Source: JAWOJF01 sp046481785 (GTDB lineage Bacteria; Bacteroidota; Ignavibacteria; Ignavibacteriales; Ignavibacteriaceae). Taken from it: 16,616 nt of DNA. Within the stretch, counting starts at the first letter, position 1. Each line of letters begins with the position of its first letter. Where the stretch lies: NCBI GenBank assembly GCA_046481785.1, contig JAWOJF010000060.1, positions 1 to 16,616 on the forward strand. Direction: 5' to 3'. The notes below the pieces were generated by a model that saw only the letters and a program-made list of their open reading frames with translations, was not told where the DNA came from and did not search any database. Positions 1 to 7,486 of the stretch are shown here, piece after piece. The position numbers and the translations under genes are program-made.

Positions 1-300
1 TCACTGGATATACAACCTATGCAAATTGATTCAACCGGAAATATTCCTCAGGAAGAACTAATGGATACCCCCATCCAGACGCCTGTTCAGAAGCCCGTAA
101 TAGATGATGAAATAATTAATAAACGGGCAAAAGCTGATTCGGCTGATACAAAAATCGATTCACTTGAACAGAGGCATGATACAATTGTTGATTCTTTAAA
201 TAGGCGGCCGGGAGTGCCCGGGGAAATGCGGGAACAGCTTAAAGAGACTATAGACTCTCTTAATCCGTCTATTATTAAAGAGAGTGATCTGGGGGAATAA
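1..300 (+). CDS. C-terminal part of an unrecognised protein (5' end outside window)
   Basis: The reading frame is open from the first base to a TAA at 298-300, so this is most likely the last 99 residues of a gene that begins upstream. An ATG at 19 could in principle start a 93-residue protein, but no good ribosome-binding site is visible before it. The visible part is hydrophilic, with no membrane segment and no cysteine. A proline- and threonine-rich stretch is followed by a charged, probably helical region in which the tripeptide Asp-Ser-Leu recurs three times. It looks like a flexible or coiled-coil tail. I do not recognise the family and assign no function. The peptidoglycan glycosyltransferase gene starts 59 bases downstream on the same strand, so the two may be co-transcribed. 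Confidence 0.5.
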   Translation, partial: SLDIQPMQIDSTGNIPQEELMDTPIQTPVQKPVIDDEIINKRAKADSADTKIDSLEQRHDTIVDSLNRRPGVPGEMREQLKETIDSLNPSIIKESDLGE

Positions 301-359
301 TTTTCTCTTCTAATTATAGTTTATTTGTAAAAAAATAAAATTCTTGTCTGCGCGGGAAT

Positions 360-1109
360 ATGAATAATATACAATTTCCCACATTAGAAATTGCTGATTT
401 TTATGAAAGATTTACTCCCGTCATAAAGCGGAAGAGAGTAAGATTTATCTTTTGTTATCTTTTATTCCTGCTTTATTTCAGCCTTCCTTCTTTTCAAATT
501 CCGGTTTTAGAATATAATTCATTCCGGTTTACATCTTTAATGGAACAGCGTGCACTGGAAAACTTCCTTTTGTTTTACCCGGGACAGTCGTGGGTTGATA
601 TTGATAATGTGCAGCCTTATTTACTTAAAGGAATAATATCGATGGAAGACGGAAGCTTTTTCAGGCATAGGGGTGTAGATTGGAAAGAGTTAAACGTATC
701 GTTAAAAACTAACCAACGGAGAGGCAGAAGTGTCCGCGGCGGCAGTACAATTACGATGCAGACAGCCAAAAACTTGTATTTAACAACAAATAAAAATATT
801 ATAAGGAAGGCAAAAGAATTTATCATTGCCTTCAGAATGGAAAAGGAACTTCCCAAAAAGGCCATTCTGGAAAATTATATAAATGCTGTTGAATGGGGAG
901 AAGGTATTTTTGGCATTGATAAAGCTGCAGAAGTTTATTTTGGTAAAGATCCCGGTAGTTTAACAATTAATGAATCCTCAAGGCTTGCGGCAGTTATTCC
1001 TTCGCCGCTAAGATATTCTCCTGATGCTAATTCACGATATGTTTTGCGCAGGTCTTCTATTATCCGCAGCAGAATAAACGACATAATATTATACCCACAA
1101 AACAAATGA
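360..1109 (+). CDS. mtgA: Monofunctional biosynthetic peptidoglycan transglycosylase (GT51)
   Basis: This enzyme polymerises lipid II into glycan strands on the outer face of the inner membrane. A single membrane anchor lies at about residues 29-47 after a basic cytoplasmic patch (KRKRVR). The GT51 motifs follow in order: EDGSFFRHRG with the catalytic Glu96, RGGSTITMQ at 126-134, RKAKE at 149-153 with the second conserved Glu153, and ILENYIN at 169-175 followed by a glycine-rich GEGIFG segment. The protein is 249 residues and ends right after the glycosyltransferase domain. There is no transpeptidase domain, so it is the monofunctional type rather than a class A penicillin-binding protein. 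The usual Gln-Gln after GGSTIT is Met-Gln here, a mild variant. Its stop overlaps the ATG of the next gene by 4 bases, which suggests translational coupling. The gene symbol is by family; length and motifs are typical. Confidence 0.9.
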   Translation: MNNIQFPTLEIADFYERFTPVIKRKRVRFIFCYLLFLLYFSLPSFQIPVLEYNSFRFTSLMEQRALENFLLFYPGQSWVDIDNVQPYLLKGIISMEDGSFFRHRGVDWKELNVSLKTNQRRGRSVRGGSTITMQTAKNLYLTTNKNIIRKAKEFIIAFRMEKELPKKAILENYINAVEWGEGIFGIDKAAEVYFGKDPGSLTINESSRLAAVIPSPLRYSPDANSRYVLRRSSIIRSRINDIILYPQNK

Positions 1110-1762
1110 TACGAAGAAAAGATCTGTTACAGATGATTGAGGAAGGGGAGAGTATGTATTGCGAATTTAAGCGCAGGTTTTCATCCCCCGAAAAAATTGC
1201 CCGTGAAATGATGGCTTTTGCAAATACGCGGGGCGGTTTTGTTCTGTTTGGGATTGATGATAATAAAGAAGTGATAGGCGTTGAGAGTGAAAAAGGGGAA
1301 ACCGAACTTATACTTGATGCAGCAAATAATTATATCGAACCTCCTCTGGATATCAGCATACAATATATAAATATTGAAAACAAAGAAATTGTTGTTGTTG
1401 AAGTACCGGAATCGGATAAAAAACCGCACAGACTGCAGGATTATATAAATGAGTTTGATATAACAAAGGCTGTGGTGTGCATCAGGGTAAATGACAAGTC
1501 AGTGCAGGCAAGCAAGGAAATGGTCCGTATTATGAGAGCCCAGGCAAATAATCTTGAACTAAAGAAATACATACTGGGTAACAATGAAAAAAAAGTATTT
1601 GATTACCTTGCAAAAAATGAACGGATTACAGTAAAAGAACTAAGTTTCCTTTCAAATATATCAGAACGCCGTGCTTCAAGAACACTTGTTAAAATGGTCA
1701 GGGCAAATCTGCTGGCAATACATACAAAAGATAATGGGGAAGAATTTTTTACAGGTATTTGA
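1106..1762 (+). CDS. AlbA_2 (Schlafen-type) domain protein with C-terminal winged helix
   Basis: The N-terminal half (about residues 8-140) matches the AlbA_2 putative nucleic-acid-binding domain: an early Glu in the ExxxYCEFKR segment (15-23), then the hallmark FANTRGGFVLFGI-like stretch at 38-50. The C-terminal part (about 158-215) reads as a winged helix-turn-helix, with a helix (KKVFDYLAKN), a turn, a recognition-like helix (SERRASRTLVKMV) and a wing. The family is often annotated as transcriptional regulator or ATP-binding protein, but biochemical roles are poorly defined; some members belong to defence or stress loci. The 218 residues are complete and soluble, with no membrane segment. 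The start is fixed by the ATGA overlap with the glycosyltransferase stop, so the two are probably made from one message. Whether it regulates cell-wall synthesis is only inference from that coupling. Confidence 0.75.
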   Translation: MIRRKDLLQMIEEGESMYCEFKRRFSSPEKIAREMMAFANTRGGFVLFGIDDNKEVIGVESEKGETELILDAANNYIEPPLDISIQYINIENKEIVVVEVPESDKKPHRLQDYINEFDITKAVVCIRVNDKSVQASKEMVRIMRAQANNLELKKYILGNNEKKVFDYLAKNERITVKELSFLSNISERRASRTLVKMVRANLLAIHTKDNGEEFFTGI

Positions 1763-1805
1763 TTGATTACTCCGGGCTATTATCAATCCGTAATTAGGTT
1801 TTTTC
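1761..1805. terminator. Possible terminator between convergent genes
   Basis: A 7-bp inverted repeat, GATTGAT at 1761-1767 and ATCAATC at 1782-1788, sits between the convergent AlbA_2 and RNA methyltransferase genes. It overlaps the TGA of the former. A run of six T lies at 1799-1804, ten bases after the stem. The stem is AT-rich, the 14-base loop is long and the T-run is detached, so this is a weak candidate, suggested mainly by its position. Confidence 0.25.
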
Positions 1806-2354
1806 TCAATCCGTTTTTGTAAGATTGTCAAAAGATTTCCTCATTTCAAACAAAGCAATACCATATGCAACTGCAACATTAAGTGAGTGCTTAATTCCGT
1901 ACTGAGGTATTTCAAGAGTAAAATCACATAAGTCTATAAGTTCCTGTGCAACACCAGTAATTTCATTACCAACAATCATACAGAGAGGAAAATCGGATTC
2001 TGAAATTTCATAATATTCTTTACTCTTTGAAGTAATCTCGAGAGCGCATATTTTTATTCCCTGGTTCTTTAGCATAGTAACTACTTCTTTCGGATCTTTA
2101 ACATATTCCCAGGCTACACTTTCAGTTGAGCCCAGGGCAGTTTTTAATATTTCTTTCTGGGGCGGGTGAGGAGTATAACCGCACAGATAAAGTTTCTCAA
2201 TCATAGCTCCGTCAGTAGTCCTGAATATAGAGCCCACGTTATAATTACTTCTGATTGAATTAAGCACCACATACACCGGCATCTTTTTTATAAGATGGAG
2301 GGTATCTAATGTGCTTCTTTTACGGGTAATTTCTTCGTGTGTTAATTTCTTCAT
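1806..2354 (-). CDS. SpoU/TrmH-family (SPOUT) RNA 2'-O-methyltransferase
   Basis: It transfers a methyl group from S-adenosylmethionine to a ribose 2'-OH in tRNA or rRNA. All three SpoU motifs are present: NSIRSNYNVGSIFRTTD (32-48) with the catalytic-type Arg45, IVGNE (127-131), and IPQYGIKHSLNVAVAYG (149-165) with the Ser/Asn of motif 3. These form the trefoil knot that binds the cofactor. At 182 residues it is a minimal SPOUT domain with only a short N-terminal extension of about 25 residues, lacking the L30e-like substrate domain of RlmB/TrmB-type relatives. It resembles TrmL- or TrmH-size proteins, but the target nucleotide cannot be read from sequence. The ATG at 2354-2352 is preceded by A/T-rich heptad repeats and no Shine-Dalgarno sequence. 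Its upstream neighbour on the same strand lies 67 bases away. Confidence 0.88.
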   Translation of the reverse strand: MKKLTHEEITRKRSTLDTLHLIKKMPVYVVLNSIRSNYNVGSIFRTTDGAMIEKLYLCGYTPHPPQKEILKTALGSTESVAWEYVKDPKEVVTMLKNQGIKICALEITSKSKEYYEISESDFPLCMIVGNEITGVAQELIDLCDFTLEIPQYGIKHSLNVAVAYGIALFEMRKSFDNLTKTD

Positions 2355-2376
2355 AAGTTAAAATTCAAAAGCCAAA
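2355..2376 (-). repeat. Heptad repeat block before the RNA methyltransferase start
   Basis: Read on the minus strand, three consecutive 7-base units, TTTGGCT, TTTGAAT and TTTAACT (2376-2356), end one base before the ATG. The unit is the same TTTGANT-like heptad seen at 3413-3433, and a two-unit version precedes the permease gene near 16337. With only three degenerate units this could be a short AT-rich leader rather than a true repeat; recurrence at three sites is the argument for recording it. Confidence 0.35.
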
Positions 2377-2421
2377 AATATTGCAGAGTGATACGAAAAG
2401 CTTAGCTTCAATTAAAATTTT

Positions 2422-3294
2422 TTAATCCGCGCATTTATATTTGTATCCCATCAACATATTATTTCTTAGTGCAGGAATAATAAGCAAACCGGTATCTTCT
2501 ACATATTCAAAATCGGCAATATTAATTTCCTTACTGCGTGTATTTATAAGTTCTGTTACCTCACCCGATTGGCTTACAAAATATAAATTACCGAGATAGT
2601 GAGATACCAGGTACCCGTCTCCGCATTTTTTTATCCCGTCAATTATTCCCTCGCCGAGAAAAGCAATATTCTCCACAGTTTTATCTTCTATATTTATTTT
2701 TTTCAGATAGTTGTCGCTGTTTACCCCGATAATCAGATAATTATTATCATATAATACGCCGTTGGTTTTAGATATTTTTTCACCCTGCATCCATTTTTCT
2801 ACTTTACCATTAAAAATTCTATGTATAACATCTGAGTTGCTTTCACTTACATAAATGCTGCCGTCATCTCCTACTGTAATATCATTAATGAATGAAGGTG
2901 ATTTTATTAAATACTTATTGGATATTTTATCAGCTTCCAGGTCATATTCCACAACTCCAAAACGCTCAACAATATAGAGTTTATCATCATAAATACAGAT
3001 TCCCGTTGGAGTAGTAATATTTTTAATCCAGTCAAGTTCAATTACTTCTCCGTTTACATCAGCCTTTGCAATAGAATGCCCCCCATAAAATTCTCCCTCA
3101 CCAACACCACTGGTATAGTTCGATACATAAATGCAATTCCTTTTGGCATCATAAGCCGCCGATTCAGGAGCCTTATATACATCCTTAATTTCCCAGAGTT
3201 TAACCGGTAGAATAGAACTGTCCTGAACCTGTGCGCTTATGGTTAATTGAAGTAAAGCAATTAACAGCAGATGAAACATAATTTTAGAAAACAT
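2422..3294 (-). CDS. Secreted SMP-30/gluconolactonase-like beta-propeller protein
   Basis: A classic N-terminal signal peptide is visible: Lys4, a hydrophobic core to about residue 19 and an ISA/QVQ cleavage site near residue 21, so the 290-residue product should be exported. The rest is built from repeated four-stranded blades of the SMP-30/NHL kind, with recurring patterns such as GICIYDDKLYIVE, DITVGDDGSIYVSES and GVLYDNNYLIIG. The Asn-Asp of SFINDITV and the Asn of TNGVLY resemble metal- and substrate-site residues of SMP-30 lactonases, but a full ligand set cannot be assigned by eye. It might hydrolyse a sugar lactone or be a non-enzymatic propeller. No lipobox cysteine follows the signal peptide. 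It is divergent from the amide-ligase cluster, and nothing but position connects the two. Confidence 0.7.
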   Translation of the reverse strand: MFSKIMFHLLLIALLQLTISAQVQDSSILPVKLWEIKDVYKAPESAAYDAKRNCIYVSNYTSGVGEGEFYGGHSIAKADVNGEVIELDWIKNITTPTGICIYDDKLYIVERFGVVEYDLEADKISNKYLIKSPSFINDITVGDDGSIYVSESNSDVIHRIFNGKVEKWMQGEKISKTNGVLYDNNYLIIGVNSDNYLKKINIEDKTVENIAFLGEGIIDGIKKCGDGYLVSHYLGNLYFVSQSGEVTELINTRSKEINIADFEYVEDTGLLIIPALRNNMLMGYKYKCAD

Positions 3295-3412
3295 TTATTT
3301 ACCTATAAATATTTTAGATAATGGTAAAATTAACTAAAAAAATAGCCTTTGGATATATATTAATACCGGATATATAAATATAAAACAGATGAACTAACGG
3401 TAAAATACTGCC

Positions 3413-3433
3413 TTTGACTTTTGAGTTTTGACT
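3413..3433 (+). repeat. Three tandem TTTGA(C/G)T heptads upstream of the cluster
   Basis: Three back-to-back 7-base units, TTTGACT (3413-3419), TTTGAGT (3420-3426) and TTTGACT (3427-3433), lie 50 bases before the esterase start. The block overlaps the predicted -33 region of the cluster promoter, so it could be a repeated promoter element, a regulator site or a simple repeat. Degenerate versions occur at 2355-2376 and 16342-16355 on the other strand. Confidence 0.6.
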
Positions 3434-3445
3434 TCCCTATATTTA
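3413..3445 (+). promoter_or_regulatory. Probable promoter of the amide-ligase cluster
   Basis: TTTG at 3413-3416 is followed after 21 bases by TATATTTA (3438-3445). This fits the Bacteroidota consensus of TTTG near -33 and TAnnTTTG near -7 except for the last base. The same bases also read as a sigma-70-like pair, TTGACT-18-TATATT. Transcription would begin near 3450 and leave a short leader of about 30 bases before the ATG at 3483. The call is a sequence match only. Confidence 0.4.
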
Positions 3446-3482
3446 CATTCTAATCCCGGGGTAATAAACTTATACGGTAATT

Positions 3483-4205
3483 ATGAAAGAAGAATTTCAT
3501 CAGTGGTACACTAATTATCTCAACCGCGAATTCAGTATGCTCGTTTTTGGGCATGATGGTTACCCTGTAATCCTCTTTCCCACTTCAAAAGGGCATTACT
3601 ATGAAAACAAAGACTTTGGATTGATTGATGCAGCGGCACCTTTTATTGAGGAGGGCAAAATTAAAGTTTACTGTCCCGATTCAATAGACGAAGAAAGCTG
3701 GTACAATTACTCAATTGATCCGGCTGACCGGGTAAAAAGGCACATTGGTTATGAAGAGGTTATTCTTCATGATATAATTGAATTTGCACTGCATGAAACA
3801 GGCCGGGACAAGGTTGGCCTGGCAGGATGCAGCTTTGGAGCATATCATGCTGCTAACCTTGCATTCCGCCATCCCGATAAAGTTGGTTATCTTATATGTA
3901 TGAGCGGTTCATATAATATTAAACAGTTTATTATGGGGCATTACGATGAGAACTGTTATTTTAATAATCCCCCGGACTATTTGCCTAATCTAACTGATAA
4001 ATGGTATCTCGACAATATCAGACAAATGGGGATTGTTCTTGGTACAGGCGAGCATGATATTTGTCTTGAAGACAATAAAGAATTATCCGGAATCCTGAAT
4101 TCAAAAGGAATTAAACATTGGCTGGATATCAGAAGAAATGCATTGCATGACTGGCACTGGTGGAAAGAAATGTTTAATACATATCTGGCTGAAGTAAAAG
4201 GATAA
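3483..4205 (+). CDS. Alpha/beta-hydrolase esterase, first gene of the amide-ligase cluster
   Basis: A 240-residue serine hydrolase of the putative-esterase (esterase D / antigen 85-like) group. The nucleophile elbow is GCSFGAYHA with Ser117. The probable acid is Asp192 in LGTGEHD and the probable base is His222 in ALHDWHWW, matching the His-x-Trp ending of this group. The PVILFPTSKGHYYE stretch (28-41) is the usual oxyanion-hole strand and loop. There is no signal peptide, so it acts in the cytoplasm, unlike many secreted relatives. Its substrate is probably an ester, thioester or activated acyl compound made or used by the ligases that follow; that is inference. The start ATG follows an A/T-rich leader without Shine-Dalgarno. 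The next gene begins 39 bases downstream on the same strand. Confidence 0.8.
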   Translation: MKEEFHQWYTNYLNREFSMLVFGHDGYPVILFPTSKGHYYENKDFGLIDAAAPFIEEGKIKVYCPDSIDEESWYNYSIDPADRVKRHIGYEEVILHDIIEFALHETGRDKVGLAGCSFGAYHAANLAFRHPDKVGYLICMSGSYNIKQFIMGHYDENCYFNNPPDYLPNLTDKWYLDNIRQMGIVLGTGEHDICLEDNKELSGILNSKGIKHWLDIRRNALHDWHWWKEMFNTYLAEVKG

Positions 4206-4244
4206 CTGACAATTCACTTTTGAATTAAAAAGAGGCTGTTCTGC

Positions 4245-5204
4245 ATGAAGAAAATAGGAATACTTTTTGGCCAGGAAAATACATTTCCGCAGGCTTTTAT
4301 TGACAGAGTAAATTCCAGGAAAGAATCCGGTATTACTGCAGAGTTTGTTAAAATAGACAAGGTAATTCAAGGTGAACCATGCGGGTATGATGTTTTAATT
4401 GATAGAATATCGCAAGATGTTCCTTTTTACCGGGGATATTTAAAAAATGCGGCTATTAGCGGAACTGCTGTAATCAACAATCCATTCTGGTGGAGTGCCG
4501 ATGAAAAATTTTTTAATAATTCTCTTGCGGTAAAACTTGGAGTGGCTGTTCCTAAAACCGTATTACTTCCTTCAAACCAGCATCCGCCTGATACAAATGA
4601 CAGATCATTCCGCAACCTTGCCTATCCTTTAGACTGGGAAGCAATTTTTAATTATGTTGGTTTTCCTGCCTACTTTAAACCATTTGCAGGGGGCGGATGG
4701 AAAAATGTTTACAAGCTGAATAACCCTGATGAGTTTTATAAAGCCTATAACGAAACCGGGCAGCTTGTTATGATGCTGCAGGAAGAAATTAATTTTACTG
4801 ATTATTTCAGGTGTTACTGTTTGGACTGGCAGGATGTTCATATAATGCAATATGATCCGCGGCAGCCTTTTCATTTAAGGTATGTACGCGGCGGGATGAA
4901 GACGGAACAGAAAATTGCTGATAAGATCCGGGAAGGCGTGCTTGCTCTTAATAAAGGGCTAGGTTATGACTTCAATACTGTCGAATTTGCCGTAAGAGAC
5001 GGGATTCCCTATGCTATAGATTTCTGCAACCCGGCACCCGATGCCGATATAAATTCAGTTGGCGAAGAAAATTTTGAATGGATAGTAGAGGCGGCGGCAA
5101 ATATGGCCATAAGAAGAGCCAAAAATCATAAACCCGGGCAAAATAATTTAACCTGGGGTGAGTTTATAAAATCATTTGCAAATAATAAACCATTACCAAA
5201 ATAA
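4245..5204 (+). CDS. ATP-grasp carboxylate-amine ligase (classical domain order)
   Basis: A 319-residue soluble protein with the ATP-grasp order: an N-terminal pre-ATP-grasp-like domain (MKKIGILFGQ, DVLIDRI), Lys88 in the SADEKFF segment, then the nucleotide-binding lysine strand AYFKPFAGGGWKNVYK (Lys145 and a Gly-rich loop at 148-151). The adenine hinge is MMLQEEI (Gln179, Glu180), and the metal-binding end is TVEFAVRDGIPYAIDFCNPAP with Glu247, Asp259 and Asn262. Such enzymes activate a carboxylate as acylphosphate and join it to an amine or thiol. The substrate cannot be told from sequence; it is not a clear match to D-Ala-D-Ala ligase, glutathione synthetase or RimK. A purine-rich AAAGAGG lies upstream of the ATG, one of the clearer ribosome-binding sites in the cluster. 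It sits between the esterase and the GCS2 ligase, suggesting a joint pathway. Confidence 0.82.
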   Translation: MKKIGILFGQENTFPQAFIDRVNSRKESGITAEFVKIDKVIQGEPCGYDVLIDRISQDVPFYRGYLKNAAISGTAVINNPFWWSADEKFFNNSLAVKLGVAVPKTVLLPSNQHPPDTNDRSFRNLAYPLDWEAIFNYVGFPAYFKPFAGGGWKNVYKLNNPDEFYKAYNETGQLVMMLQEEINFTDYFRCYCLDWQDVHIMQYDPRQPFHLRYVRGGMKTEQKIADKIREGVLALNKGLGYDFNTVEFAVRDGIPYAIDFCNPAPDADINSVGEENFEWIVEAAANMAIRRAKNHKPGQNNLTWGEFIKSFANNKPLPK

Positions 5205-5283
5205 TTCTATATATCACTGATTTGATTTTATAATCTTAATGGTTTACTTTTTACCACTGTTCACTTAAACAAGAAATAATTTT

Positions 5284-6399
5284 ATGTCTGAAAATAAACT
5301 GTTCACTCTTGGTATTGAAGAAGAATTTCAGATTGTTGATCCTGAAACACGTGAACTAAGGTCTCATATTCATCAGATAATTGAAGAAGGGAAGATGATC
5401 CTTGCCGAAAATGTAAAGGCCGAGATGCATCAGTCTGTTGTTGAAATGGGTACAGATATTTGCGAGGATATCCATGATGCCCGTATACAGGTTACAAAGC
5501 TAAGAACTCATCTGGCAAATCTGGCAAAAAGTAAGGGGCTGGCAATTGCTGCGGCAGGCACTCATCCATTTTCTCATTGGAAGGATCAGAGGATTACTTC
5601 TCATCCCAGGTATAAAACTATTATTTCCGATATGCAGCAGGTTGCCCGTGCTAACCTGATTTTTGGGCTTCATGTACATATTGGGCTTAATGACCGTGAA
5701 ACCGGAATTCACATTATGAATTCAGCAAGATATTTCCTTCCTCATATTTTTGCTTTATCAACAAATTCCCCTTTCTGGCTTGGAAGAAATACAGGGTTTA
5801 AATCATACAGAAGTAAAGTGTTTGACAGGTTCCCGCGTACCGGCATACCTGATTATTTTAATTCAATTGAAGAATACGACAATTATGTTAATCTTCTTAT
5901 TAAAACCAATTGTATTGATAACGGGAAAAAAATATGGTGGGATATAAGACTGCATCCCAATTTTAATACACTTGAATTCCGTATCTGCGACATACCCATG
6001 CGTATTGATGAAACTATTGCCCTTGCAGCAGTGATGCAGGCAGTTGTGGCAAAACTTCACAAACTCATAAAACAGAATCTTGGCTTCAGGTTATACAGGA
6101 GAGCTTTTATTGCAGAAAACAAATGGCGTGCCGCCCGTTATGGCATCTCAGGGAAACTCATAGATTTTGGAAAAAAAGAAGAAGTTGACTGTAAGGCATT
6201 GATTCACGAACTGCTTGAATTTGTGGATGATGTTGTCGACGAGCTTGGCTCAAGGGAGGAATTAAAATATATTTATAAAATACTTGAAATGGGTACCGGT
6301 GCAGACAGGCAGCTTGACGTATGGGAACAGTCCTACGATACTAGAAATGTTGTTGATTTTATAATTGATGAAACTAAACTTGGCTTAAAACTGGAATGA
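5284..6399 (+). CDS. ybdK: YbdK-type carboxylate-amine ligase (GCS2 family)
   Basis: At 371 residues this is almost the length of E. coli YbdK (372), a weak gamma-glutamyl-cysteine ligase. The GCS2 signature starts with LGIEEEF (9-15), whose glutamates bind metal and nucleotide. GLHVHIG (128-134), WWDIRLHP (218-225) and TLEFRICDIP (229-238) follow in the usual order. The fold is the glutamine-synthetase-like catalytic barrel. The reaction is ATP-dependent attachment of an amine to a carboxylate, most likely the gamma-carboxylate of glutamate, but YbdK-type proteins vary and the true amine is open. The start follows an A-rich leader, 79 bases after the ATP-grasp gene. In glutathione-making bacteria a GCS2 would pair with GshB; here the partners are two atypical ATP-grasp proteins, which argues for another product. 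Confidence 0.88.
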   Translation: MSENKLFTLGIEEEFQIVDPETRELRSHIHQIIEEGKMILAENVKAEMHQSVVEMGTDICEDIHDARIQVTKLRTHLANLAKSKGLAIAAAGTHPFSHWKDQRITSHPRYKTIISDMQQVARANLIFGLHVHIGLNDRETGIHIMNSARYFLPHIFALSTNSPFWLGRNTGFKSYRSKVFDRFPRTGIPDYFNSIEEYDNYVNLLIKTNCIDNGKKIWWDIRLHPNFNTLEFRICDIPMRIDETIALAAVMQAVVAKLHKLIKQNLGFRLYRRAFIAENKWRAARYGISGKLIDFGKKEEVDCKALIHELLEFVDDVVDELGSREELKYIYKILEMGTGADRQLDVWEQSYDTRNVVDFIIDETKLGLKLE

Positions 6400-6466
6400 C
6401 CCGAATTATGGCAGGTGGTTTCCGGAATAACTCTAAAAATACTTTGGCATTAAGAACTATAAAAAC

Positions 6467-7486
6467 ATGATTAAACCGTTAAAGGACATATACTTCGATA
6501 AAGAACTTTCTCCGGGTGCTTATAATGCAATACATACCTGTTTAAGACTTAAACCGGAAGAAAATGTTATCCTTATTACTGATGAAGTTACTTTTGAAAT
6601 AGCTGCTTCATTGATAAATGAAATAGAAAAAACCGGTTCCGATTACAGGGTATTTGTTTTAGAGGAATGTGCAAACCGTCCTCTTAAAAGAATGCCTGAT
6701 ATCATTCTCCATAATCTGGCTAAGGCGCAGGTAAGCATTTTTGTATGCAGCACTCAACCGGGAGAACTTGCATCAAGGATTCAGATGACTAAGATTGTTA
6801 ATGAAAATAAAATACGGCATGGACATATGGTAAATATTAACAAGCAGATAATGCTTGAAGGGATGCGTGCGGATTTTGTTGAGATTGACAGGCATAGTCA
6901 GGCACTTATCGAGAGAGCAAAAAAGGCAAAAATAATAAAAGCAAAATCAAAAGCAGGCACAGATATTACTGCTGAATTTTCCCCTGAGATAAAGTGGATT
7001 AAATCAAGTGGAATTATTTCTGCTGAAAAATGGGGAAACCTTCCAGGTGGTGAGATATTTACATCTCCTCTAAATATTAACGGTAAATTTGTAGTGGATG
7101 GAGTTGTTGGTGATTATCTTTGTCAGAAGTATGGTGATTTAAAAGAAACTCCTTTGGAAATTGAAATTTCCGATGCCAGGGTTAAAAAAATTGACTGCGA
7201 TAATCCGGAACTGCTGAAAGAATTTTTTAGTTATATTATGACTGATGAGAACAGCAATAGAGTTGGGGAATTTGCAATTGGAACCAACACTGCCATAAAG
7301 AATATTATAGGGCATATTTTGCAGGATGAAAAATTTCCCGGAATTCATATAGCATTCGGGCACCCTTATGCTGAACATACGGGTGCCGGCTGGACATCTA
7401 CCACCCACATTGATTGTGTCGGCAGAGACTTTGATGTCTGGTTTGATGATGAGAAAATTATGGAAAAAGGTAAGTTTTTACAGTAA
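6467..7486 (+). CDS. Short M29-like metallo-aminopeptidase
   Basis: This 339-residue protein resembles the leucyl aminopeptidase/aminopeptidase T (M29) family, whose typical members have around 400 residues. The C-terminal half carries the likely two-metal site: Glu196 in NLPGGEIF, Glu268 in RVGEFAIG, His294 in GIHIAFGH, and His314 with Asp316 in STTHID. The YAEHTGAGW stretch (301-309) lies in the active-site loop. The N-terminal half (about 1-150) is a Rossmann-like domain (NVILITDEVT, VSIFVCST) as in M29. There is no signal peptide. It probably trims N-terminal residues from a peptide, or hydrolyses an amide, made by neighbouring ligases. The start ATG follows ATAAAAAC without a Shine-Dalgarno sequence. 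Whether the shorter protein oligomerises like other M29 enzymes is unknown. Confidence 0.75.
   Translation: MIKPLKDIYFDKELSPGAYNAIHTCLRLKPEENVILITDEVTFEIAASLINEIEKTGSDYRVFVLEECANRPLKRMPDIILHNLAKAQVSIFVCSTQPGELASRIQMTKIVNENKIRHGHMVNINKQIMLEGMRADFVEIDRHSQALIERAKKAKIIKAKSKAGTDITAEFSPEIKWIKSSGIISAEKWGNLPGGEIFTSPLNINGKFVVDGVVGDYLCQKYGDLKETPLEIEISDARVKKIDCDNPELLKEFFSYIMTDENSNRVGEFAIGTNTAIKNIIGHILQDEKFPGIHIAFGHPYAEHTGAGWTSTTHIDCVGRDFDVWFDDEKIMEKGKFLQ

Noticed and set aside
617..865. Minus-strand open frame of 82 codons opposite the glycosyltransferase gene
   Set aside because: It lies fully inside a clear GT51 coding region whose catalytic motifs are on the plus strand; its hydrophobic composition is a by-product of the antisense reading.
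4101..4370. Minus-strand open frame across the esterase-ATP-grasp junction
   Set aside because: Both overlapped genes have intact catalytic motifs on the plus strand, and the antisense frame spans their junction with no recognisable domain.
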